Part shown: positions 39,074-52,000 of the stretch, piece after piece
How positions within the stretch are numbered: position 1 is the stretch's first letter
Layout: the number at the start of each line of letters is the position of its first letter
Assembly: GCA_039654915.1 (NCBI GenBank)
Contig: CM077596.1
Coordinates: forward strand, 71,363,751 to 71,427,750
Length of the DNA stretch: 64,000 bases
Direction of reading: 5' to 3'
Source of the DNA: Aquilaria yunnanensis
Lineage: Eukaryota > Streptophyta > Magnoliopsida > Malvales > Thymelaeaceae
Notes under the pieces: model-generated
The model's input: the letters and a program-made list of their open reading frames with translations, nothing else
The model's database searches: none
Told to the model about the DNA's origin: nothing
Position numbers and translations under genes: made by a program

Positions 39074-39845
39074 AAAACCAAATTTAACTCTAGCCACCAC
39101 CCCCCGTCCCCAAGCCAAACGAGGGAATTTTGTCTTCTATGGACAAATAACAAAATCTCAAGGGGCCTGATTCATGGAAGGAAAGGAAACCCTTCCTTTA
39201 TCTAAACATTAGACAAAGATCCAGAAGAAAAAACTATCGCCAACATCATAAATAACCATGAGAGAATTGGGTGCTAACATGAAAATTCTCCAAAGAAAAA
39301 AATATATAACCGCCAGAATGTATCGATCAAAGTAAGGAGCAAAATTGGAGTTTCGAGTCTTAACTTAGGAGGGAACAAATTTGAGGGGAACTCATTCGTG
39401 CGGGAAAATTAGGGTTTTAGTGGGCAAGAAGGAGAAAAATTGTCGGGTCTTTTGCGGAAAGAAGGCAAAGGGGACGACGAACTTGAGTACGGGGAGACTG
39501 AAGTCCAGGAGAAAAAGCCAAATAAAAGAAGAGGACGGAGAGAGGGGGTAAGATGGGAAATTTGGAAAGGGTTGGCGTGGGAGTTTGGAAACTGAAATTG
39601 ATCGGCTTCGCGAGGAAGTTGAAAGGTCCGCGCGCAAGTCGCAACGCAGCGGGCGACGAGTGGCTCTTTTCTTCGGCTCCTGGCCGGATAAGAATTGAGA
39701 GAATGGGGGGTAGGGTCCGGGACGTTTCTTTTCGCGGGCTTATAATTTGGGTCATGTAATTTTCGTAAGAGTGGCTCGAGTAATTATACGGAGCCATTCG
39801 TGTACTGTCACACTTCCTCACGCTCGCATTATTAATAGTGATGTG
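39074..39845. promoter_or_regulatory. Leader and promoter region of the RIN13-like gene
   Basis: Lies between the start codon at 39,073 and the hAT element at 39,854. The open frames here on either strand (39,392-39,759) overlap each other and lack family features; I treat them as chance. Composition rises in GC from about 39,600. Confidence 0.4.
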
Positions 39846-39853
39846 ATCGTGCT

Positions 39854-42447
39854 TAGAGATGTTCAGTGGGCCGGTCCTGACACGGCCCGGCTCGGGACCG
39901 GCTCGCTTGGAGCACGGCCCAAGCACGTCCAAGACCGGCACGGCCCAGGACCGCGTCAAGCCCGGCTGCATGTGGGCCGTATATGGGCCTGGAGGAGGGG
40001 GGGGAGGGAGGTGGGCTCGGCACGGCCCAGGGACGGGTTGGGCTCGGCTCGGCACGGCTCGGCACGGCGGCACGGGACCGGCACGGTGGACGGCACGGGA
40101 CCGGCACGGGACCGGTGCGGCGCAACGGCAGGGACAAGTCCAACGGCCAGAATTTTCAAAAAAAAAGGGCAAATGACAACTTAGGTCCTTTTAACGGTTG
40201 GCAGCATTTTCTGGACCCCAGAATTTACATTTTTGCCCCCTCCAACAATTATTTTCTAAGGGTATTTTAGGCCAAAAAAAATAAGGCCTTCCCCTATAAA
40301 TAGGGAGGCCATTTGCACCATTTCTTCACACCAATCTTAGCAATCTCTCCTTCTCTACTCATATATTCTCTCATTTCTTTCAAGCAGTCAATATTATTTT
40401 CTCCATTCTCACTCAATTCTCAATTACTTTCGAAACTTGTGTTTTGCTCAATTTTGCCTCACACAAATGGCATCAAGAGGAAAGGGAAAAGCCTCAAGCT
40501 CTTCATCCCGCACCGGTTTGAGGTCATTTTTTCGTGGCCTTTCTCGACCGGCGACCCGTGGGACTCATATCCAACAAACTGACGATGACGAGCAATTCGA
40601 TATGAGTCAATACGACTTGGGCCTCGATGATCAACTTTCTGATGACGACGTTGAGGAGGTGGAGGCAACAGCAGCAGGGATTGTTGGTGGAGGAGATGGT
40701 TCTGAACAAACCCCGACAAGCCATCAAGCCGAACTTCCGGCAGAAGGTAAGACGGCGAGGCGCACCGCATGGGTTTGGGAGCATTTTGACCAAGTTTTTG
40801 AGAATGATAGTCATGGAAACAATGCGAGGTTCGCACAGTGCAAACACTGCAAGCAAAAGCTCTCGCATAAGAAGAACGCTGGCACAGGAACACTGAGACG
40901 TCACATGGAATCAAAGCATCCGACTTTATGTCCAGATGCAGCTACGAGTACCGGCGGTCAGACACAGCTTGCAAGCACTGCCGGTGGATCAGGTATTTTT
41001 AAATTTAATCAAAAAGATTGTAGAGAAGGCATGATAGAATGGATGATGTTAACTGAAAAACCATTTACACAATCGGAAGATAGACACATGGAAAAATGGA
41101 TTACAACACACTTAAACCCTGCTTTTAAAAAAACATCTAGAACCACTGCTAGAAGGGAGGCATTTAAAAGTTATGAAGCTGGTAAATCAAACTTACAAGC
41201 ATGCTTCTCTGCTTTAGATCACTCTATCTCATTTACTAGTGACATGTGGACTTCACCACTAGGACAAGATTATTATTGTATAACTGCACATTGGATTGAT
41301 GATAGTTGGGTTATTCAAAAACGTATCATTGCATTTAAGTGGATGGAGGTCGATCATACTGGTTGGAACATATTCAATGTAATTTCAGAATGTTTTAAAG
41401 AATATTTTTGTCATGACAAGGTTTTTAGCATAACATTTGATAATGCATCAAACAACGATGTCGCGGCTGAGACATTGAAGGAATCACTACAACCTGTCCG
41501 TGATGCCGCATTTTTTCATATTAGGTGTATATGTCATATTTTAAACTTAGCTGTCCAAAAAGGTCTTCAAGTTTTGAGTAATGAAATTACTCCAATTAGG
41601 TGGGCACTCCACTATTTAAAGTCAAGGCCGAAAGTTTCTAAAGAATTTAAGCAATATTGTCTGGAAAATGGCCTCGAATTTAGTTGGAAACGTTTTAAAC
41701 TTGATTGCCCTACCCGATGGAACTCCACTTTTGAGATGTTGATAGATGCCATGCCATTTGCTGCATACATGACATGTTTTATAAATGTCAGAGAAAAGAA
41801 CACGATTTTGAAACAAGAGATGTGGGATAAACTGTCAAAATTGGCTGCTGTGCTGCGATATTTTTATGATGCCACTGTTTTTTGCTCCGGTGTATACTAT
41901 CCCACATCGCACAAAGTTTTAATGCATATGGTCAACATTGCATGGGTTTTGAACCAATACAAAGATGACGAGTTCTTAAAAGACACAATTAAGGCCATGA
42001 AAGATAAATGGATTTCATATTTCAGTACTATACCCCCAATCTACTTAGTTGCAGCTACACTGGACCCGACCGTAAGAATCACAGGTACGCAACAGCTACT
42101 TGAGGGTTATTATAGTTTCTTAGAAATTACACATATTTCTGTTCATCCTATAATTGCCTCTATTGATGAGCACTTGCGAGAGTTATTTAAGATATATGCC
42201 AGTCGGCATAAGGATAAGGTTGCAAACACTACTTCATCTACCATCGCATCTTCATCGGCCTCATTGTCATTCAATCCGGCTGAACAACTCCTCAAACGGC
42301 CCCGTGCTGCCGCATTCGGTCTTACTGAAGTGGACGCATACCTTAACCTTGTTTGGGAGAATAGTGAGACCGAGATTCTAGACTGGTGGAAAGCAAGAAG
42401 TAACAAATTTCCAATACTCTCCATCATTGCCATGAAAGATTCGTGCT
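39854..42447 (+). mobile_element. hAT element, 3'-truncated, with GC-rich 5' subterminal repeats
   Basis: Begins TAGAGATGTTCA, a hAT-type end. 39,866-40,130 is a dense GC-rich array of motifs such as CGGCACGG, GGGACCGG and CACGGCCC in an otherwise AT-rich region. A promoter-like TATAAATA (40,295-40,302) and the transposase frame follow. No inverted copy of the end was found downstream. ATCGTGCT (39,846-39,853) before the element and TTCGTGCT (42,440-42,447) after the last homologous base match at 7 of 8, a candidate target duplication. Confidence 0.7.
40295..40302 (+). promoter_or_regulatory. TATA box of the hAT transposase
   Basis: CCCCTATAAATAGGG lies 165 bases before the ATG at 40,467, in a suitable place for a core promoter. 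Confidence 0.6.
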
Positions 42448-42452
42448 TATAA
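40467..42452 (+). CDS. hAT transposase, C-terminally truncated
   Basis: A single-exon frame of 661 codons from the ATG at 40,467 (MASRGKGKASS). Residues 1-95 are Ser-rich then acidic. A BED zinc finger spans about 100-152 (WVWEHF, Cys125/Cys128 in CKHC, GTGTLRRH with His146, KH with His151). The RNase-H-like catalytic core follows, with the first Asp in FTSDMW (259) and the second in ITFDNASNN (325), then CHILNLAVQKGL and CPTRWNSTFEML. The hATC dimerisation region starts (EILDWWKARSNKFPILSIIA) but the frame ends ten codons later in MKDSCL. The part that normally carries the third catalytic acidic residue (the SE.xFS motif) is absent. The final codons come from the flanking target sequence. 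It is probably not catalytically competent, though the finger could still bind DNA. Otherwise no internal stop or frameshift. Confidence 0.85.
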   Translation: MASRGKGKASSSSSRTGLRSFFRGLSRPATRGTHIQQTDDDEQFDMSQYDLGLDDQLSDDDVEEVEATAAGIVGGGDGSEQTPTSHQAELPAEGKTARRTAWVWEHFDQVFENDSHGNNARFAQCKHCKQKLSHKKNAGTGTLRRHMESKHPTLCPDAATSTGGQTQLASTAGGSGIFKFNQKDCREGMIEWMMLTEKPFTQSEDRHMEKWITTHLNPAFKKTSRTTARREAFKSYEAGKSNLQACFSALDHSISFTSDMWTSPLGQDYYCITAHWIDDSWVIQKRIIAFKWMEVDHTGWNIFNVISECFKEYFCHDKVFSITFDNASNNDVAAETLKESLQPVRDAAFFHIRCICHILNLAVQKGLQVLSNEITPIRWALHYLKSRPKVSKEFKQYCLENGLEFSWKRFKLDCPTRWNSTFEMLIDAMPFAAYMTCFINVREKNTILKQEMWDKLSKLAAVLRYFYDATVFCSGVYYPTSHKVLMHMVNIAWVLNQYKDDEFLKDTIKAMKDKWISYFSTIPPIYLVAATLDPTVRITGTQQLLEGYYSFLEITHISVHPIIASIDEHLRELFKIYASRHKDKVANTTSSTIASSSASLSFNPAEQLLKRPRAAAFGLTEVDAYLNLVWENSETEILDWWKARSNKFPILSIIAMKDSCL

Positions 42453-45400
42453 GTCACTTTATTTACAAACTGTGTCCAAAGTCACCTTTTTTTTTTTTAA
42501 ATAAAATTATTATCGTATTTATTCTAAATTAAATATGATATTCTAAATACGATAATAATTTTTTATATTTGTTATGAAATAAACAATATTTTTTATGAAA
42601 CAACATATTTACTTGAAAAAATAATTTTCTTACTGAATGTAATAATATTATATGAAACATCAATTGTTATGAAAGAGATAGCAATTGTTTGTAAGTGAAC
42701 AACAATTAATATAGAACAACATTGATATGTGGGGAAGAACATTTTTTACTTAATCGGCCAACATTATATGGAACATCAATTGTTTATAAATGTCATATAG
42801 AACAACACTGATATGTAAGGAAGGATATTTTTTTACTGAATTGAACAACATTATATGGAACATTAATTGTTATGACAGGAACATCAATTGTTTGTAAATT
42901 AATGATACTGTTCTAGAACAAGATTGATGTTCCTTTTACATAGAACATGTTGATAAGGGGTGTATAATTAAGTATTTAGACCCCTTTAAATTTTTTAACG
43001 GACTCTGTTAAATTTTTTAATGAATCATCATAATTTTCATAATATTTATTAGAACAAAATACTGTGCCCCTCAAAGATAGAAAATAAGTCATTTTCTTCT
43101 TTCGAATGACAATTAAGATAATGGAAAAAATTTTATACTGGCCCTTTAACTTTCACACATTTTCCTTTCTGGGCTTGGAACTTTTTTTCCCACTTTTTCT
43201 TCTCTAATTCAAAGGAAAAATTATGAAACTAATTGGGCACAAAATAAAGTTAATAAACTAAGTAGAACACACACACACACACATAAGAACTAAAGAAGAA
43301 TTTTATCTTTTACATTATATAAAACATGAATATCTTACTCATCTTCTTCATAGGTTATATTTTTTTTTTTTTAGTTGTTCAACCAATGATAGAAAAAAAG
43401 ATGTTAAACTATAGCATTTTTTAAATTTTCTTCTAATTTTTTCATCATTGCATTATATAATAGTATATGTGAAATTATAAGTTTCGTTAGTTAATGTTAG
43501 GGTTTAATAATTGTATATGTATTCGAACCCTCATTAGTAAAAGTTCTAGATTCACCACTGGATACATGAGGAATAATTTTTTTACTAAATCAAACAACAT
43601 TATATGGAACATCAATTATTATAACAAAAACATTAATTATTTGTAAATGAACAAAAAATTGTTGTAAAAGAACAATTGTACATGGGAAACAACACTTATG
43701 ACATAAAAGAACAGCAATAGGTATATGGAAACAATGACAGAACCCAGAGAAAAATATTAGTTGCGTGTGTGTATTATATATTTTAGCATTTACTAATATT
43801 TATCAAAGATGTCATTTTTTTCATTTAGTCAATACTGTTGTTCATTTTATTTGGCTATATTATTCATTTAGTTAATATTATTGTTCCACCTTAAGGTTGA
43901 TGTTTTGCTCATCAATATTGTTGTTCATTTTATCAATATTGTTATTCATTTGGTCTAGACTGTTGTTCATTTAGTCAAATTTGTTGTTCCAATGTACAAT
44001 TTATTTGTTTAAGTTGTTCCTGTTGTTTTTTTAGTTTATCTTGTTGTTCCATTCATAACTACTATTCACTTGGTCGATATTGTTTTTCTTTTCATTTGAG
44101 TTTGATGTTCCATCCATAATTCTTTCCTTTTAGTTGACATTGTTGCTATTTAGTCAATATTATTGATCTTTTCACTGTTGTTTATCACCTAGTCGATATT
44201 GTTGTTCATTTTGCTCTAGATTACTATTCACTCAGCCAAGTTTGCTATCCTGATTGTAATTTTTTTTTTGCATGTAGTTAAGATTGTTGTTCATTTTGCT
44301 TTAGAACGTTATTCACTTAATCAATTTTATTGTTTCATTTATAATTCCTGCAAATTTCAAACTATACTTGAATAACAGGTTTGAACATATAAAAAAATAA
44401 TCATACCAAAACACAAATTATAAACCAATTATAAGCGAAAAGAAGCAAGAATCAAATCAATGAAAATATATCTAAGCAAGAAGTAGAAAAATGAACCAAT
44501 CCTAAAAACTAGAAAACCACAACAAAACTAAAATCCTAAACATAGACAAAAGCAAAAAATTAGATCAAATCATGAATCACAAACCAAATCTAAGCAATAA
44601 AAGTAAGAATCATAACAAAACATAAACTTTTAGCTTAGATCTATTGTAAAAAAAATGCATTAGAATATCAAATTCTTATAAATGGAACAACAAGTTCTTA
44701 TGAAAAGAAAAATAAATTCTTATGAATGAAACAACAAGTTCTCATAATTATGATAATAGAAATTTGATCATATCTAATAACAATGGTAAGAGAATGGCAA
44801 ACAACAGGAGGAAATGGTGACAAAGTTGTGAAGATGTTGACAAAACCCATACCGGATTTGATGACAATAGTAAGAGAACGGTGATAATAAGGAAACGATG
44901 GTAACGAGCATGGTAAAGATGGTCATGAAGTTAGAAAAGCAAAATGAACCAGATCTAATAACAATGACTAAGGCGATCTAAAGGCAGTGGGTGATAGAGA
45001 AATATATGACATACGAGAGATAGCTGTAGAAAATAAAGTGATAACAATGGGCGAGAGACAACAACAAATGAGAGACAATTATGGACAAGAAATAGACAAT
45101 GACATGAGAAGATGGTGGGCAAGAAAAAGACGTTAGACAAAATATGACTACAGATAAGAAATAAACAAATTGCTTTGAACTAGAGGTTAAAGATTATCAG
45201 CAGATTGGAAAGTTACAGTGGTAGGGCTCTAATACTTATAGATGTGCAAATAGAGGAATTGTAAATAAGGCTTCGTCAAACTAATGTTAACAAATGGCAA
45301 AACTGTAAATAATTGAAAACTAAGGCGTATTGTCTGCAATAAGTGCATCTTATCCCAAGTATTTTCATAATTATTATAATATAGATATATATCTAATTAG

Positions 45401-46717
45401 ATATATTAATTTACATATAATTCTTCACATATAACCTATAAATAAGCCAGAATTTGACCAAATTACCCCTGAACATACTCTTTTTCTACTTCGCATAAAC
45501 CCTACCTTGTTGTTGTAATCATCGCCGCTGTTACCACTTATACAGGACTATTATTGTCTCTAAATCAAAGATATTCTAATTGATCTTCGCCTTTAGATCA
45601 CACATTTTCCAACTGATCATCATCTTTGGATCTCGTTGTCATTTCATGCTTCCAGAGTGCATTATCACCACTCATATCTAAATTTCGTTATTGCCATTTG
45701 TATCCAAATCATGCCAATTGTTGCTCACTTTTAGATTACACTATGTGCCTCTACATCACCTCGATTGTCATTCACTTATGGATTACACTAACCTTCACTA
45801 GCCCAGACCGCTTTGGGTTTCACCCTAAGATCATGTCGATCTTCGCTTTTCATTAACCTCAATCACTGTCATTGCTAGGCCACTGCTTCCTAGTCTCCAC
45901 CATTTAACTTGTATACATAACCATTATGCAAAAGTGTCAAACATAATATGCAAAAGTGTTTGAACAATAGGTAAAAGTGTATGAAAAAGTATGTAAAACT
46001 ATTTAGAACAAGGATACAACTTGTATGTACCAAATGCATGAGAACACCCAGACATATTTCTAGTTAGTTTCAGGTGGTTTTTTATTCAAACATGCAGCAG
46101 TTTCCTTATCACTCTCGTAACTCGAATGCATCAAACAAGTTTCTTTCTTACCACCTAAAAACCTATGTCTTCATTTTTTTTTTATATATTTCTGTCTTGG
46201 CTTTTCTAATTTTAAGCTTGGTAATGACAATTCCAACTAGATTATTTGCTTTGGAGTTTGGTTTTTGGTGACTTCATCACCGTGCTTGAATATTTTTTCG
46301 CTGGATGTTATAGAAGACTTTTGCTCATAGTCTGATCTTGTTGATTTGTTCATTAATGTTTAGCTGTTATCTTGCAATTTGTTGCTTTGGAATTTAGTAG
46401 ATTTGACTTGTTTTGATGAGTTTTTGCTTGCCATTTTCCAGCATGAAAACTTGTCCCCGAAGAAAGATCAAGATTAATTAGTTTGATTATATTTTTTATT
46501 GAGATTAATTAGTTGATTTGACTATGTTTTTATCATGTTTAAAATGAATGAAAGGGTTCTTGGTCAGTAGCAAAAATAATTTTGAAAAAATAAAGAAATA
46601 AATAAATAAACAAAAAGCAAATCTTTTTTATTTATCAAGAGAGCAAATAAAAATTAATAAATGAACACACATAAATTGAAAAATCACATAAATAAAATTG
46701 CATGAAAACTAGAAGTG
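42453..46717. repeat. AT-rich region with degenerate AAC/GTT-rich short repeats
   Basis: 42,560-42,960 and 43,560-43,760 repeat motifs such as AACATTATATGGAACATCAA and AACAAC. 43,840-44,340 repeats the opposite-strand type (GTTGTTCATTTAGTC, CAATATTGTTGTTC). The copies are too diverged for a fixed period. 44,360-46,700 has no recognisable gene; frames at 45,626-45,856 and 46,074-46,271 have no family resemblance. Confidence 0.45.
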
Positions 46718-46891
46718 TAAGTACAAACATAAGAACATTGAATACAGGGTGGATCCAATTTTTTTAATAAATAAATGGACCAAAAAAAATATATTCCTAA
46801 ATAATAAGTACAAACATAAGAACATTGAATACAGGGTGGATCCAGTTTTTTTAATAAATAAATGGACCAAAACAAATATATTCCTAAATAA
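46718..46891. repeat. Two tandem copies of an 87-bp unit
   Basis: TAAGTACAAACATAAGAACA starts at 46,718 and 46,805; the copies differ at a few bases only (CCAATTTT against CCAGTTTT). The 63-codon reverse frame over it is a by-product of the repeat. Confidence 0.9.
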
Positions 46892-49025
46892 TAGTCCTAC
46901 ATTAGAATTTAACCTATTTTAATAAGGATCCAGAATGCATTTACATTTAAATTCTCAAGGAAATTACATGCATTTTACAACTTTAGGGTGAGCCTAGGAG
47001 GCTGGGTACTACTATCCCCCTTTTAGTTCCGTATGTTCTTTTACACTAAGTGTGTTTTTTTTACTGTGTAGATGTTCTTTTTACATATTAACATATGTTG
47101 GAAAAATAATAATTAATAATCAATCCAGGAGCAAAGAAAAGATATTATTCGATAACAAAATAATATAGGAATTGAAAAAGAACATAAACAAAATAGCATG
47201 AGTTGACAACGTAAGAAAAAAATAAAACATTGGATATGTTCTTTAGCACTAAGTGTATGTATTTTTTAAACTATGCATGTGTTCTTTTTTATTCTTGAAA
47301 GTTGATAGATGTTAATTTTATGGTCAAACATGTTAACTTTTGTCAACTTTGACCATCATTTTCTACCTCACTAGTCACCACCCAACATTTTTTCAGCCGA
47401 TTCTTATTTTGTTCATTCATTTTGTAGGTTGGAGAAGCGGATTATAGCATTGGAATGACACTGAGACAAACGGAATAAAAAACGGGCATGTGGAAGTCAA
47501 AGCGGATTTATAACTGTGAGGCCTAGGCACCACAGTTCAAAGTTTTCCTACTTGAAAAATCACCTCTTAAGGCCTAAACGCTAGGGAGTCATTTCTTGAA
47601 GCCTAAGCGCTAGAAGACCTAATCTTGAGGCCTAAGTGCCCCTGTACCCGAAAAAGTGGTTTCCCACCTCAATTTTGAACCTATGCTTGCAATTGGCGAA
47701 TAATTTTTATCCAAATTGGTTGGTGGGATGAAAAGGATATCTTCAAGAGTAGAAAAACCTGAAACCTAGCAAAGGAACTCATTCTTCATCTTCTTCTTCT
47801 CATCTTATAACTAAGTTTTCTTCTTCATCTTTTCTTTTAACTTTCATTATCTTGTGGAGGTATTTGTGGAAAGTTACTTGGAAGATACTTGGAGCTCTTG
47901 AGGATTTTTTTGAAGACTTGAGGAGTCAAGCACATTTAGTTCACTTTGGTTCCTTCTTTCTTTTTCCTTGTAGCTAGACATAGATGTTGTTTTGTATATT
48001 TTCATGATTATGTTTAGTTTGATTATGAAGTAGCTCTCTCTACACTTTCTATGATTGTAGCTACTTTAATTGGTTATGTTGGTTGGATTAATGGCTATTT
48101 TTCTTTGATTTTCCTTCTTTGCTTGTTTACTCTTTTTTTTTGAACTCATTGTTGTGCTGATTGTTAAAGGCTCTAGTCAATTCCACCTTAGATTTCTTTT
48201 AAACTCTTGAAAAGATTAAAATGAATTGGAATTAGGAGAAGAGTGTAGTGACCATGGGTTTATTGGGAGACTAGTCTAAGATACTAGGTGAAGGTAAATT
48301 AAACTTGTAACGTCTCTTTTGAACTACCACTTCGGATGAGAATCCATTATAGTTTAAGCTTAGGAGAATGACATATTTACTTGGGAGAGTAAGGGCTCAA
48401 TTAGTTAACTTACCAACGAGTAGGAAAATCAAACCATTAGCCTTGATTTACTAAGTAACAAAGTCAAATAGTGAAAACCATAGGAAGTGTGTTTCATTAA
48501 TTCACCGGAAAACCCATAATTTACATTATGTTTGTTGTTATTGTTTAGCAGTGATTTAAGTAGAGTTGCAAACTTAGTTATTTTCATAGTGAATAAATCA
48601 TCAATTGTTAACTGTTTAGCTAAAGTGAGTTTTAAGGTAGTGATAATTGGTAAATAATATAAATCAATTCTCATGGGAACGATATCTCATTTGCCCTATC
48701 TACACACATCCCGTGCACTTGCAGATTATGGCTAAAAAACTTACAACAAAAGTATGTTGGACAAATAGGAAGTAATAATCAATAAAAAATAAAAGAATAT
48801 ATATTGTTCGATGATAGAATAATAAAACAATGAGAACAGATTAAACATCATTGAAAACATATAGAAAGTCAAAAAGAACAAATATTAGTGCATAAAAGAA
48901 AACACAATATTTAATAAAAGAACACACAATATTTAATAATTTGTTTTTTTAGAAATATATAAAAAGTGTATGAAGCAATATGCATACAATTTATTATATT
49001 TAGAAATAAAAGTGTCTGAAATAAT
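46892..49025. other. Gene-free region, possible retrotransposon leader relic
   Basis: 47,400-48,760 reads like the untranslated leader of a plant LTR retrotransposon: CTCATGGGAACGATAT followed by CCCGTGCACTTGCAGA near 48,670-48,725 resembles the stretch that often precedes gag. No gag or pol frame is present. 48,900-49,025 is the left part of a repeat (AAGCAATATGCA, ACAATTTATTATAT) that resumes after 52,448. Confidence 0.35.
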
Positions 49026-49034
49026 AAATAAAAA

Positions 49035-52000
49035 ACCAGAGTACACTAGAGGCCCTTAAACTTTACCAACTCACATAGTTGGTCCTTAAACTTTTAACTT
49101 AGTCTATGGAAGCCCTTAAACTTTGAATTCTAATATGTTTTAGTCCAACTTATTAACTTGACACTCTTTTTTAATGGCCTAAAAATATTAAAAGTCCTCA
49201 AACTTTGACAACTCATTTAAGTTAGTCATCAATCTAGAACTTGGTCTCCATTAGGCCTTAAACTTTACGATAAACAATGAGCATTATAAAAATTAATTAA
49301 AATTAAATATAAATTAATTGAAATTAATTTTTTTATTTGAGTAAATAAAAAATTAATTAAAACTAATTCATTCATAAAAAATATTATTCAAGTGCTTATC
49401 TAGTAAATATAGAATAAGCTATAAAAATGAGATTGGTCCTCGATAGAAACAGTAAAAACAAAACGTATTATCCATAATGAGAAAATAACATAACACAAAA
49501 ATAACATGTGTTTAATAAAAAAAAATATGAAACAACTAATTTGCAACAAAGTTTTACTAACAACCATCTTTTATTTCATCCATCATAATGGTGTACATAA
49601 AAAAATGCAAATGACCACCTATAGTGTAATTTTTTTTATTTTATGTCTTTTTAGTTTTTACTTTATTTTGGAGTTTTTAAGGCCATCTTTTCATGTTGAA
49701 CAAGTTTCTATTTCTCCTTTTTTTTTTGGTCTATTAAAACTGCTTGTAAACATAAATAAATAAAAATAAGTAAAACCCCAATGAATAAAAAATAACTAAA
49801 AACCCCCCATGAATAAATATAGAACAAAATAGCCTATGAACAAGTTTCTATTCACACATTTATTACTAGTTGCTTATTATTATAAGTCATGCAAACTATG
49901 ATCATAATTTTTTTTCTTTTTTTCTTTGTTGCCTTGATATTAAGCCAATTAATCTATAAACTTAATTTGCAATAGGGACTAAACCAAATAATGGTATTTT
50001 TATTCATGAGGTATTTTAGGTATTCTCTAGTCATTTATTATACAAGAATTTAATAGACAACAAAATAAAGATAGGTAGGAAAAGTAGAAACTTGTTCCAT
50101 ATGAAAAGAAAGCTAAAAAGTAAAAGTAAAGTAAACTAAATAGAACTAGAAATAAAAAAAATATTTTATGATATAGGTAGTCATTTGCGTGTTTTAGGTA
50201 CACCAATATGGTGGATGGAATAAAAAGTGGTTATTGGTGGATCTTTTTTGTAAATTAATTGTTTCATATTTTTATTAGATATATGTTATTTTGTATTATG
50301 TTATTTTCTCGTTATAGATAGTACACTTTCTATTTTTACTTTTTTTATCTAGGGCCAAGATCATTTTATGGCTACTCCTATATTTACCTGATAAACATTT
50401 AGAATGTAGTTTTCATGAAGTAATTAATTTTCAGGAATTTTTTTCTTTACACAACCTAAAAAATCAATTTTAATGAATTTTTATAGTGCTCATTGTTTAT
50501 TTTAAAATTTAGGGTCTAGTGCAATCTAATTCTAGTTTAATGATTGATAAGCTTACATTTGTTATATTTATTTCTCTCATATTTAGTATATTATAATTTG
50601 TTTTGAACCTTAAAGATCCATTTTGACTATGTTTTATAGCTTAGAGCATATCCGAACTCAATTGAATAAAAGTATATTTAACTTATAATTTTATAAGTGT
50701 TAATTTGATTGTGTTCTTTCAAGATTTTGACAGATTAACGATATTCTAGTAGAAAAATCATATCTTGAGCTAAAAAGATCAAAATGAAGTGATGCTTGAT
50801 TCATTGGAAAGCTAACATCTGGAGCTACAAATCATATAAAGATCATAAAACCTAGTTTTCACGTTAAATGGGTCAAATTAGCTTCAAAGTCGCGATTTGC
50901 GCGTCATCACTGGTTTAAAAGCAGTTTTAGTATTTTAGACATATCTTTGGCTGTAAATGTCTATTTTATGTGATTCAAGTGTCATTTCAAAGCTAAGAAA
51001 GATCTCTACAACTTTCATGTTTTGAGTTTTAAGAGATAATGGATATATAAATATTGAATTTTAGCTTAAAATTGCTGTTGATATTCTGAAGCATTTCTTG
51101 GCTCACAACTCTAAAAACCAGTTTTGATGTGGATTAATTCCAGAGGCCTCTAAACCATGTAGGTGAAAATTTTCAGTTGAAAGACATTATTCTCTTAGTC
51201 ATATTAAGACATTTTAGTTATTTTGAATCCTTTTTATTTCTGTAGGGTAATTTTAGAACAATATAGAAAGTTTAGGGAGATTTTGAGAATTTAGCATACT
51301 AGGTTAATTTTTTTAGGTGTTTAAAAAGAGTAGCTGCCTCAGGTCCCCCCCAACTCTTTTTGTCTATTTTTTTGTTTCATTTCTTTTTCTTTTAGTGGTT
51401 TTTAATGGTCATATCCGCCTGATTCTTTTTATTTTTGGTTGAAGGAGACTGAAACCCTGAATTCTTCAACACTGTGAGATCAAAGTTATTTTTATTCAGT
51501 CAATTAATACTTTGAGTATTAGATATTCTTTTATGATTAATTTCATGATTGTTTCGTTTATATGTTAAAATGCTTACAATTTGTTATTTCGATTCAATTT
51601 ACTGCTAGGTTAGAAATTAAATCCGTAATTGTTTGGTCTCTTTAATCTGTGAAGCAACTAAGGTTTATTGATTTGCTACGTCAAAAATCATTAGGTCTTA
51701 AGGTGAACATTCAACTAACTATGTTCAATGCAATTGTTTGTGTTTTTGTTATTTAGTTTCATCCATTTCTCTAATTTTTAATGTAATTATTAAATTAAAT
51801 TGAAGCACTTGTCTTGATTTGTTTAGCAGTTAAAGTTAATTAGATTGTGTGTTTTCTGATTAACTACAATTAAAGAGGGGTATAAAGATAGCTCTAACGA
51901 TTAATATTCAACGCATTGATTAATCCATCTATGCATCAATAATCAGTTGTAGGAATTTGATGGTGAATGTTGATTAATGTCAAGGTTTGCATTCTTGATT

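Noticed and set aside
39417..40172. 251-codon Pro/Arg-rich reverse frame and companions on both strands
   Set aside because: Produced by the GC-rich CGGCACGG repeats of the hAT element; composition and multi-frame openness argue against real proteins.
42448..44340. 3' end of the hAT element further downstream
   Set aside because: No reverse complement of TAGAGATGTTCA and no rest of the hATC coding region was found.
48660..48730. A gag-pol gene following the retrotransposon-like leader
   Set aside because: No gag, protease or reverse transcriptase motif was found in any frame downstream.
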